DNA from: Acanthosepion esculentum
Lineage: Eukaryota > Mollusca > Cephalopoda > Sepiida > Sepiidae
Length of the DNA stretch: 64,000 bases
Direction of reading: 5' to 3'
Assembly (NCBI GenBank): GCA_964036315.1
Contig: CAXIWW010000817.1
Location: 4,437,501 to 4,501,500, forward strand
In this document: one piece after another, positions 51,301 to 59,200 of the stretch
Layout of the letters: each line of letters starts with the position of its first letter
Numbering within the stretch: position 1 is the stretch's first letter
The notes under the pieces: generated by a model
Seen by the model: the letters and a program-made list of their open reading frames with translations, nothing else
Databases searched by the model: none
What the model was told of the DNA's origin: nothing
Program-made: the position numbers and the translations under genes

Positions 51301-51481
51301 TAGACTAAAACCTGCATATATTTCTGAAAATATAAAATCAAAAGATTCCATTGGATCAAGACCGGATTTGGATAACTCCCTATCTTGTTCCGAAGAAACT
51401 AATGATAACAAACCAGAAACTAGAACGAAGTCCGGTAGAACGGTTAAATGGAAGAAAGAAAACACATATTTTTATTACTAA
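48326..51481 (+). CDS. pol: Element 1 Pol polyprotein (protease, reverse transcriptase, RNase H, integrase)
   Basis: About 1,051 residues, numbered from the presumed -1 slip. There is no ATG at the start, and the frame is open back to 48,317, so Pol is probably made as a Gag-Pol fusion. Domains in order: aspartic protease with DTGA at 32-35; reverse transcriptase with first catalytic Asp 274 (KIDLSSAYH) and YIDD at 334-337; RNase H with Asp487, Glu528 and Asp553; integrase zinc finger with His671, His675, Cys705 and Cys708; integrase core Asp737, Asp804 and Glu840, with exactly 35 residues between the last two; a GPF motif at 965-967 in the GPY/F module. The order with integrase last is that of Ty3/Gypsy elements. 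All catalytic residues I looked for are present and no stop interrupts the frame. The C-terminal tail is Ser/Lys-rich without a chromodomain that I can recognise. Confidence 0.95.
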   Translation, partial: KLTRREVLASISSPLLIVAARLGAQSLNFIVDTGAAVSILPKRYLSGAVTYPTNISLVSANGQKIECSGQAVLNLTLRNLRREFTWTFIIAETAQPLLGYDFLNHFGLMVDCTNNKLIDKMTNRQSDAHPSSIIMNIDLVPNKDANKMVRAILEKYPNLISPHRDTNATKPKIFHRIETASNPPTFSRARQLSAQRCEIAKEEFKKLLKAGIISPSNSEWSSALHMVPKSDGTYRPVGDYRHLNTITKADRYQVPNINSLSSKLHNKKFFSKIDLSSAYHQIPVHPEDVCKTAISTPFGLFEYNYMPFGLRNASCTFQRMMDNIFRDTDYTFVYIDDILIFSEDEETHSKHIDLVLQKLSEYDFKICLSKCIFSANELDFLGFHISASGLKPSAKKLNELSEFPQPNDSKSLRRFIGMANFYRKLVPNFSDIILPLTEKIRLNQNSKSLTLTKEEIESFENMKKSLSNVTVLAFPSSKANNYQLVTDSSNYAVGAALHQMIDNQPIPIGFFSKKLSQTQQKYSTFDRELLAAYLAVLHFKHLIEGRNVMLLTDHKPLCSAFKSQSSLKSDRQQRHLCFISEYVNDISHIRGSQNIVADCLSRPVNAITIDICDLQEIMKHQATDNENQAFKDQLKPYTINQNETILCDTTLPFPRPFVTEKLRKSVFDSLHNLSHPGITSSRKIIKSRYYWPKMDKSIKTWCTECQHCQLAKIIKHTKSKVNPFELPSSRFETVHVDIVGPLPPVKNQTDPYFSPYLYLLTCIDRNTRWIEACPITEITAKSISTAFVNLWISRFGVPLHVVTDRGSQFESELFSELSKIIGFHRLRTTAYHPQTNGLVERAHRTLKTAIIARKESWLSALPIVLLGMRITPNESNYSSFTAVTGSHAQVPRLLIDSIKNENSEMTNSHVKILADEMQKFDMDKLSRGHLHTIPNSYIPKDLQTCKSIWLRTDRVRKPLEAPYTGPFQVLSRHEKYFTIKRSDDVHSNVSIDRLKPAYISENIKSKDSIGSRPDLDNSLSCSEETNDNKPETRTKSGRTVKWKKENTYFYY

Positions 51482-51495
51482 AAAAAAAAAAAAAA

Positions 51496-51526
<31 letters not shown>

Positions 51527-51546
51527 CAACAACAACTCCGTTTACT
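51482..51546 (+). repeat. A-rich tract and CAA microsatellite after pol
   Basis: About 40 bases of A broken by a single C follow the pol stop, then (CAA)n and TCCGTTTACT. This is the whole interval between pol and the purine tract, so there is no room for an env gene. Length here may be unreliable in the assembly. Confidence 0.85.
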
Positions 51547-51556
51547 GGGGCGAAAG
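51547..51556 (+). other. Candidate polypurine tract of element 1
   Basis: GGGGCGAAAG ends three bases before the 3' LTR, where the primer for plus-strand synthesis is expected. It is interrupted by one C, so it is a weak tract. The long A-rich run upstream is an alternative. Confidence 0.55.
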
Positions 51557-51559
51557 TTA

Positions 51560-52280
51560 TGTGGTGGCACGGAGCAAGCGAAGGACCGGATATTAACCCT
51601 CAGAGGTTTAGACAGCAAATGACCAATACTGGTCTCTGCGCACCCGGCTCCACGCAGAATTTCCGGTGGAAAACTAAAAAGAAATAAAAAGAATGATAAA
51701 CAATTTTCCACCAATTAAACAGCTCCGCGCCATACCCAACAGTTTGTTTCAGCAGACTGACTCTGATCCGAAGGGCACACATAAATAGAGCGATAAATTC
51801 ACTTCTAAGACAGAAAGCTTTGAAGTACCGTCAGTGAATGTCGCTACGCTTTTCTCAGCCGTCAAACCCGATGCCTTCAGCCTTCCTTCACCAACGGAGA
51901 TATCAAAGGACTCCTACCAACCCATTGACCTCACCTTTCATCTCCTGTGACCAGCACGTCATGAACTTAAGTATTAACAAAAGACACTTATATTCTTTTA
52001 ATAATCGGATTTCTCTTCTATGAATGAACATTTTGTAACGGACTTTGTGCGTGTAAATCAAGAAACATTGTACTATTCATTGATGTTGCATTTAAATACA
52101 AAGTGTTTTTGATATACCCTTCTCTTTCGTATGTTATTTTGTTTATGTTATGGTGACCTCAATTTGATCGCTTGTTGAACCTTTAGGCCAAACTAGCTGC
52201 TGTCCCGAAGGACTGCTACTATTTATCTACCTTCTGATACAAGCAACAATTAACAACGAGAACTCTACACCCCATCACCA
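51560..52280 (+). repeat. Element 1, 3' LTR
   Basis: Second copy of the ~720-bp LTR, TGTGGTGGCACGG to CATCACCA. Compared with the 5' copy I count about 17 substitutions and one indel by eye, for example CAGAGG/CAGATG, GGTCTCTG/GGTCTTTG, AAGACAG/AGGAGAG, CAGCCGTC/CACCCATC and CTCTACACC/CTCTATCCC. The right edge abuts element 2's protease coding sequence (AACTCAGCGGTATAAC), not satellite. Confidence 0.92.
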
Positions 52281-52427
52281 TAAACTCAGCGGTATAACGC
52301 TGATCTGAGCGCCAGTGTCAACTAAGAACTTCAATCTGCTGTTGTTGTCGAGAACGTAAAATAGGCGATTTCCGTTATTTAGCCCAGCAGCACACGCCCT
52401 TAATGGCTGCCGGGTTCGGAGTTTCCC
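52281..52427 (-). pseudogene. pol: Element 2 pol remnant: start of aspartic protease
   Basis: In the -1 frame after gag, the - strand encodes a short protease start with FLVDTGAQISVIPLS; the catalytic Asp codon is at 52,319-52,317. The frame is continuous from the slip site at 52,427-52,421 through the gag stop to 52,281, where element 1's LTR begins. Everything after the first protease strand (flap, RT, RNase H, integrase) is missing. DTGA matches the protease motif of element 1 and of Ty3/Gypsy elements generally. The cut is structural, not a point mutation. Confidence 0.88.
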
Positions 52428-53212
52428 GCGTTCTTATACGCACATGGTGTCTGACACTTTCTTGCGCGGGCGCCAAACACTTCATGATACCAGCAATAGT
52501 TTCTCTGGCGGTGACGAGTATGTGTTGACGTTGATCGTCGCCTACCAGGATTGTGTCTGTTAGCTGAAGTATCGCGACTCCGTCCAGGAATGCTCTGAAT
52601 TCTGTCTAGGCGTAAAGACAGGTTCCTTAGTTCGGTAGTCAGAAAATGGAGTTGCTGGTTAACATCCGGGGTCGGGTTATCTGTCACGACAGAGGAAATT
52701 TGGCGCGCTGGTCTAGTGTCCACGATTTTGTCCGCGATCGATGCCAGCTTGTGGACATCGACCTCCTCAGTTAGGACTGCTAAAATTTGCACTATATCGG
52801 GCGGCAATTTCTCCAGCCACATTTGTTTTAATACAGTTTCGGATATACTGTTGTCACCGAGTAGTTTAATCATTTTACGAAGAAGTTGGGAGGGTTTGCT
52901 GTTCCCGAGTGTTACATTCGTAAGGAGATCCTTAATCTTTCGTTCCTCGGAGCAACCTGTTCGTTGTAGGATTGCGTGCCGAAGCACCTCATACGGCTTT
53001 TCGGGCGGGAGATTAATAAGGATATCCGCTACTTCCGCAGCGATTTCAGCGGGAAGTTTCTCCACAACAAACGCGAATTTCGACTGCTGGGACGTCACGT
53101 GTCTGGCTTGGAAAATCGCGTCGAGTTGTATGAACCACGTTTGTGTATTCGTGGTATAGGAAGGGAGTTCCATCCTGAGTGCAGCTTCAATTGGTTGTAC
53201 AGGATCTGCCAT
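52400..53212 (-). CDS. gag: Element 2 Gag polyprotein
   Basis: 270 residues from ATG at 53,212-53,210 (GACATGG context), beginning MADP like element 1's MADD. The frame is open 22 codons further upstream, but only to a TTG within the primer-site region, so I prefer the ATG. The capsid-like part contains WFIQLDAIFQ and a following KLPAEIAAEV segment, at positions similar to WFAIMEAQF and ALPVDVVGNI in element 1. The C terminus has an arginine/serine-rich stretch and the knuckle C240-x2-H243-x9-C253-x3-C257. The stop TAA is at 52,402-52,400. No disruption is seen, so gag is intact although the element is truncated. Confidence 0.9.
   Translation of the reverse strand: MADPVQPIEAALRMELPSYTTNTQTWFIQLDAIFQARHVTSQQSKFAFVVEKLPAEIAAEVADILINLPPEKPYEVLRHAILQRTGCSEERKIKDLLTNVTLGNSKPSQLLRKMIKLLGDNSISETVLKQMWLEKLPPDIVQILAVLTEEVDVHKLASIADKIVDTRPARQISSVVTDNPTPDVNQQLHFLTTELRNLSLRLDRIQSIPGRSRDTSANRHNPGRRRSTSTHTRHRQRNYCWYHEVFGARARKCQTPCAYKNAGNSEPGSH
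52421..52427 (-). promoter_or_regulatory. Canonical -1 frameshift heptamer between gag and pol, element 2
   Basis: The - strand reads GCG GGA AAC in the gag frame, giving G GGA AAC, a textbook X XXY YYZ slip sequence. It lies 18 bases before the gag stop. After a -1 slip the frame runs without a stop into the protease DTGA. I did not model any downstream RNA structure. Confidence 0.75.
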
Positions 53213-53277
53213 GTCGACTGAGGTTTTGTTGTTTGAAATAATGTGGTTATCAATTTGTTGGTGGTTCTGCCTGTACA

Positions 53278-53293
53278 AACGTCGGGGTTACCA
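53278..53293 (-). other. Element 2 primer-binding site (tRNA-Trp-like)
   Basis: On the - strand TGGTAACCCCGACGTT, three bases after the LTR end. It matches the complement of the tRNA-Trp 3' end at every position of the first 15 except A for G at position 5, then diverges. Confidence 0.82.
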
Positions 53294-53970
53294 ATTTGTT
53301 GGGATTGCTATGAATTAGTGTGTAATCAGAAGGGTTTTAGGTTTGTGGTAATAAACGTGAAAAGCATGTTCTTCATATTAATCACAACAATTTAGCGTAG
53401 ACATACAAAAGGAATAAATCTCAAAGGCAATATTGAACGAAGAAACAAAGGTAGTCGTGAATTCAATTAGAAACAAACATTGAATATTTATGTACAAATA
53501 AATTACAATAGAATTTTTGGAAAAAGTTGTGTTTCAGTCGAAATAACTTAATTGTTGAACAAAAGTTGAATGAAGTATTTTATGAACTCAAAGTTCATGA
53601 ATGTTCCTTTGTTTAGGAAAAGTGTTCACATAAAAATTTGAGGAAAATTTATCGAGAGATAAATTTTAAAGTATTGTAGTTGCGAGATTTTTTTGCTGAA
53701 TTTTGTATGTTTTTGTTTTGTCAGAGTTATTCACCTTGGACCGTATTTTTTATATATATTTGCTTTAGTAATAATTTCTGTTTGGTAGTGTAGAATAACA
53801 CTTTTTTAGAAACGTACTAAGATTTCAGAGAGAGAGAGAGAAAGAGGTTGAAGGTTGAGTCAGGTGATGACGCGCGAAAAGTCCTTTAAGTCAAGATGTA
53901 GACACGCGTGGATCTCTGTAGAAATCTCTCTGAGAGTGAATTGCTGACTAGTGAATCGGACTAAGATTCG

Positions 53971-53984
53971 CCCTTTTATTTACT
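53971..53984 (-). promoter_or_regulatory. Candidate TATA element of element 2 LTR
   Basis: On the - strand AGTAAATAAAAGGG, about 170 bp into the LTR and about 60 bp after the inner of two CCAAT motifs. The spacing fits a simple RNA polymerase II promoter; inferred from sequence alone. Confidence 0.5.
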
Positions 53985-54041
53985 CTGCGAAGATTAGATC
54001 GGCTCCGAGCGCATTCGCGCCAAAATTTATCCTGGGGCGTC

Positions 54042-54090
54042 TCGACCAATAATAAGCCGAGTTTCGCAATGTGTGGTGTTGATTGGTCGA
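54042..54090 (-). promoter_or_regulatory. Inverted pair of CCAAT boxes in element 2 LTR
   Basis: TCGACCAAT (54,042-54,050) and its exact reverse complement ATTGGTCGA (54,082-54,090) are separated by 31 bp. The pair lies upstream of the TATA-like sequence on the - strand. CCAAT boxes are binding sites for NF-Y; binding here is inferred. Confidence 0.5.
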
Positions 54091-56002
54091 AACTAGCTCT
54101 TATGGAAAATTTCACCTTTAAACGAGTTGAGTGGAAAAATACGGAGGATTCTACAAGCTGATATCAAAAGTGTCAACAGCACCACAGTGCCAACTAGTCC
54201 TAGGTATGATTATAAACTACATCTGACAGGAAGGCTTCTGATCACAAAGGGTCCCAGCTATGAGCAAATAGTGACCCCCCACTAAAAAAAAAACACTATG
54301 AATATATAAAAATACATGTTTATATAAAAACTTGCGAACAACACCAGTTGATAGCAAAAGTGCCAACAGGACCACAGATTATAGCAAAAGTGCCAACAGC
54401 TGATAGCAAAAGTGACAACAGCTGATAGCAAAAGTGCCAACAGCTGATAGCAAAAGTGCCAACAGCTGATAGCAAAAGTGCCAACAGCACCACATTGCCA
54501 ACTAGGCCTAGGTATGACTATAAACTACATCTGACAGCAAGGCTTCTGTTCACAAAGGGTCACAGCTATGAGCAAATAGTGACCCCCCACTAAAAAAAAA
54601 CACTATGAAAGTATAAAAATACATGTTTATATAAAAACTTGCGAACAGCACCAGTTGATAGCAAAAGTGCCAACAGCACCACAGCTGATAGCAATAGTGT
54701 CAACAGCTGATAGCAATAGTGCCAACAGCACCACAGTGCCAACTAGTCCTAGGTATGACTATAAACTACATCTGACAGCAAGGCTTCTGATCACAAATGG
54801 TCCCAGCTATGAGTAAATAGTGATCCCCCACTAAAAAAAACACTATGAAAGTATAAAAATACATGTTTATATAAAAACTTGCGAACAACACCAGTTGATA
54901 GCAAAAGTGCCAACAGCCCCACAGCTGATAGCAAAAGTGCCAACAGCTGATAGCAAAAGTGCCAAAAGCTGATACCAAAAGTGCAACAGCTGATAGCAAA
55001 AGTGCCAACAGCACCACAGTGCCAACTAGTCCTCGGTATGACTATAAACTACATCTGACAGCAAGGCTTCTGATCACAAAGGGTCCCAGCTATGAGCAAA
55101 TAGTGACCCCCCACAAAAAAAAGACTATGAAAGTATAAAAATAGATGTTTATATAAAAACTTGCGAAGAACACCAGTTGATAGCAAAAGTGCCACCAGCA
55201 CCACAGCTGATAGCAAAAGTGCCAACAGCTGATAGCAAAAGTGCCAACAGCAGATACCAAAGTGCCAAAAGCTGATAGCAAAATTGCCAACAGCTGATAG
55301 CAAAAGTGCCAACAGCTGATAGCAAAAGTGCCAACAGCTGATACCAAAAGTGCCCACAGCTGATAGCAAAAGTGCCAACAGCTGATAGCAAATGTGCAAA
55401 CAGCTGATAGCAAAAGTGCCAACAGCTGATACCAAAAGTGCCAACAGCTGATAGCAAATGTGCTAACAGCTGATAGCAAAAGTGCCAACAGCACCACAGT
55501 GCCAACTAGTCCTAGGTATGACTATAAACTACACCTGACAGCAAGGCTTCTGATCACAAAGGGCCTCAGCTATGAGCAAATAGTGACCCCCACTAAAAAA
55601 AAAACACTAAGAAAGTATAAAAATAGATGATTATATAAAAACTTGCGAACAACACCAGTTGATAGCAAAAGTGCCAACAGCACCACATCAGATAGCAAAA
55701 GTGCCAATAGCTGATAGCAAAAGTGCCAACAGCACCACATTGCCAACTAGTCCTAGGTATGACAATAAACTACATCTGACAGAAAGGCTTCTGATCACAA
55801 AGGGTCCCAGCTATGAGCAAATAGTGACCCCCCACTAAAAAAAAACACTATGAATGTATAAAAATACATGTTTATATAAAAACTTGCGAACAACACCAGT
55901 TGATTGCAAAAGTGCCAACAGCAACACAGCTGATAGCAAATGTGCCAACAGCTGATAGCAAAAGTGCCAACAGTTGATAGCAAAAGTGCCAACAGCACCA
56001 CA

Positions 56003-56289
56003 GTGCCAACTAGTCCTAGGTATGACTATAAACTACATCTGACAAAAAGACTTCTGATCACAAAGGGTCCCAGCTATGAGCAAATAGTACCCCCCACTAA
56101 AAACAAAAAACACTATGAAAGTATAAAAATACATGTTTATATAAAAACTTGCGAACAACACCAGTTGATAGCAAAAGTGCCAACAGCACCACAGCTGATA
56201 GCAAAAGTGCCAACAGCTGATAGCAAAAGAGCCAACAGCTGATAGCAAAAGTGCCATCAGCTGATAGCAAAAGTGCCAACAGCACCACA
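56003..56289 (+). repeat. Exemplar satellite unit (287 bp = 192 + 4x22 + 7)
   Basis: A clean unit showing the composition rule. The constant module spans 56,003-56,194. Four 22-mers follow at 56,195-56,216, 56,217-56,238, 56,239-56,260 and 56,261-56,282. Then comes CACCACA at 56,283-56,289, and the next module starts GTGCC at 56,290. The 22-mer begins CTGATAGC, contains AAAAGTGCC and ends CAACAG, so every junction makes CAGCTG. The second copy has GAGCC and the third CATCAG, typical point variants. Confidence 0.93.
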
Positions 56290-59200
56290 GTGCCAAATAG
56301 TCCTAGGTATGACTATAAACTACATCTGACAGCAAGGCTTCTGATCAAAAAGGGTCCCAGCTATGAGCAAATAGTGACCACCCACTAAAAAAAAAACACT
56401 ATGAAAGTATAAAAATACATGTTTATATAAAAAGTTGCGAACAACACCAGTTGATAGCAAAAGTGACAACAGCACCACAGCTGATAGCAAAAGTGCCAAC
56501 AGCTGATAGCAAAAGTGCCAACAGCTGATAGCAAAAGTGCCAACAGCACCAAAGTGCCAACTAGTCCTAGGTATGACTATAAACTACATCTGACAGCAAG
56601 GCTTCTGATCACAAAGGGTCCCAGCTATGAGCAAATAGTTACTCCCCACTAAAAAAAAACACTATGAAAGTATAAAAATACATGTTTATATAAAAACTTG
56701 CGAACAACACCAGTTGATAGCAAAAGTGCCAACAGCACCACAGCTGATAGCAAAAGTGCCAACAGCTGATAGCAAAAGTGCCAACAGTTGATAGCAAAAG
56801 TGCCAACAGCACCACAGTGCCAACTACTTTTAGGTATGACTATTAACTACATCTGACAACAAGACTTCTGATCACAAAGGGTCCCAGCTATGAGCAAATA
56901 GTGACCCCCCACTAAAAACAAAAAACACTATGAAAGTATAAAAATACATGTTTATATAAAAACTTGCGAACAACACCAGTTGATAGCAAAAGTGCCAACA
57001 GCACCACAGCTGATAGCAAAATTGCCAACAACTAATAGCAAAAGTGCCAACAGCTGATAGCAAAAGTGCCAACAGCACCACATTGCCAACCAATCCTAGG
57101 TATGACTATAAACTACATCTGACAGCAAGGCTTCTTATCACAAAGGGTTCCCAGCTATGAGCAAAGAGTGACCCCCCACTAAAAAAAAACACTATAAATG
57201 TATAAAAATACATGTTTATATAAAAACTTGCGAACAACACCAGTTGATAGCAAAAGTTCCAACAGCACTACAGCTGATAACAAAAGTGCCAACAGCTGAT
57301 AGCAAAAGTGCCAACAGCTGATAGCAAAATGCCAACAGCTGATAGCAAAAGTGCCAAATGCACCACAGTGCCAACTAGTCCTAGGTATGACTATAAACTA
57401 CATCTGACAGCAGGGCTTCTGATCACAAAGGGTCCAGGCTATGAGCAAATAGTGGCCCCCCACTAAAAAAAACACTATGAATGTATAAAATACATGTTTA
57501 TATCAAAACTTGCGAACAACACCAGTTTATAGCAAAAGTGCCAACAGCACCACAGCTGATAGCAAAAGTGCCAAAAGCTGATAGCAAAAGTGCCAACAGC
57601 TGATAGCAAAAGTGCCAACAGCTGATAGCAAAAGTGACAACAGCATAACAGTGCCAACTAGTCCTAGGTATGACTATAAACTACATCCGACAGCAAGGCT
57701 TCTGATCACAAAGGGTCCCAGCTATGAGCAAATAGTGACCCCCCACTAAAAAAAAAAACACTATGAAAGTATAAATATACATGTTTATATAAAAACTTGC
57801 GAACAACACCAGTTGATAACAAAAGTGCCAACAGCACCACAGCTGATAGCAAACGTGCCAACAGCTGATAGCAAAAGTGCCAACAGCTGATACCAAAAGT
57901 GCCAAAAGCTGATAGCAAAATTGCCAACAACTGATAGCAAAAGTGCCAACAGCTGATAGCAAAAGTGCCAACAGCTGATACCAAAAGTGCCAAAAGCTGA
58001 TATCAAAAGTGCACACAGCTGATAGCTAAAGTGCCAACAGCTGATAGCAAAAGTGCCATCAGCTGATAGTAAAAGTGCCAACAGCTGATACCAAAAGTGC
58101 CAACAGCTGATAGCAAAAGTGCCAACAGCTGATAGCAAAAGTGCCAACAGCACCACAGTGCCAACTAGTCCTAGGTATGACTATAAACTACATCTGACAG
58201 CAAGGCTTCTGATCACAAAGGTTCCCAGCTATGAGCAAATAGTGACCCACCACTAAAAAAAAACACTATGAAAGTATAAAAATAGATGTTTATATAAACA
58301 CTTGCGAACAACACCAGTTGATAGCAAAAGTGCCAACAGCACCACAGCTGATAACAAAAGTGCCAACAGCTGATAACAAAGTGCCAACAGCTGATAGCAA
58401 AAGTGCCAACAGCTGATAGAAAAAGTGCCAACAGCTGATAGAAAAAGTGGAAACAGCTGATAGCAAAAGTGCCAAAACTGATAGCAAAAGTGCCAACAGC
58501 TGATACCAAATGTGCCAAAAGCTGATAGCAAAAGTGCCAACAGCTGATAGCAAAAGTGCCAACAGTTGATAGCAAAAGAACCAACAGCTGATACCAAAAG
58601 GGCCAACAGCACCACAGTGCCAACTAGTCCTAGGTATGACTATAAACTACATCTGACAGCAAGTCTTCTGATCACAAAGGGTCCCAGCTATGAGCAAATA
58701 GTGACCGCCCACTAAAAAAAAAACACACTATGAAAGTATAAAAATACATCTTCATATAAAAACTTGCGAACAACACCAGTTGATAGCAAAAGTGCCAACA
58801 GCACCACAGCTGATAGCAAAAGTGCCAACAGCTGATAGCAAAAGTGCCAACAGCACCACAGTGCCAACTAGTCCAAGGTATGACTATTAACTACATCTGA
58901 CAGCAAGGCTTCTGATCACAAAGGGTCCCAGCTATGAGCAAATAGTGACCCCCACTAAAAAAAAACACTATGAATGTATAAAAATATATGTTTATATAAA
59001 AATTTGCGAACAACACCAGTTGATAGCAAAAGTGCCAACAGCACCACAGCTGATAGCAAAAGTGCCAACATATTATAGCAAAAGTGCCAACAGCTGATAG
59101 CAAAAGTGCCAACAGCTCATAGCAAAAGTGCCAACAGCTGATAGCAAAAGTGCCAACAGCAACACAGTGCAAACTAGTCCTAGGTATGACTATAAACTAC

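Larger units (their letters stand above)
46694..52280 (+). mobile_element. Element 1: nearly intact Ty3/Gypsy LTR retrotransposon, CsRn1-like
   Basis: A complete element of about 5.6 kb: 5' LTR, tRNA-Trp-like primer site, gag, pol in the -1 frame with protease, RT, RNase H and integrase, purine tract, 3' LTR. No env-like frame follows pol. Gag has a C-x2-H-x9-C-x3-C knuckle, which with the tRNA-Trp primer site is characteristic of the CsRn1/Kabuki group. The LTRs differ at about 17 substitutions and one indel by eye over ~720 bp. The left flank is inverted satellite and the right flank is element 2's protease gene, and no matching target-site duplication is visible. Both main frames are open, so it could have been active recently. 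Confidence 0.93.
52281..54155 (-). mobile_element. Element 2: 5' fragment of a second CsRn1-like LTR retrotransposon
   Basis: Read on the - strand: a 5' LTR (TGTAGAATCC ... CCCAACA), AAT, a primer site, a short leader, an open gag, and the first ~39 codons of pol reaching just past the protease DTGA. The sequence then stops at the edge of element 1's 3' LTR. The rest of pol and the 3' LTR are absent from this window. Its Gag shares the C-H-C-C knuckle and overall size with element 1, but the sequences are clearly different families. Confidence 0.9.
53297..54155 (-). repeat. Element 2, 5' LTR
   Basis: About 859 bp with TG...CA ends: TGTAGAATCC at 54,155 and CCCAACA at 53,297. It is unrelated in sequence to the element 1 LTRs. 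It contains a (GA)n stretch at about 53,826-53,845, a CCAAT-containing inverted repeat and a TATA-like sequence. Its outer end joins forward satellite at AGCTGATATC. No second copy is in the window, so the LTR call rests on the primer site, the gag position, the TG...CA ends and the clean satellite junction. Confidence 0.85.

Noticed and set aside
51482..51559. env-like third gene after pol
   Set aside because: Only 78 bp separate the pol stop from the 3' LTR, filled by an A tract, CAA repeats and a purine tract.
52716..53159. 147-codon + strand frame overlapping element 2 gag
   Set aside because: It is antisense to an intact gag with a recognisable capsid-like region and zinc knuckle; a shadow frame.
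46694..54155. Both elements being one rearranged element
   Set aside because: Their LTRs, leaders and Gag sequences are unrelated at nucleotide level, and the primer sites and frameshift sites differ, so they are two families of one group.
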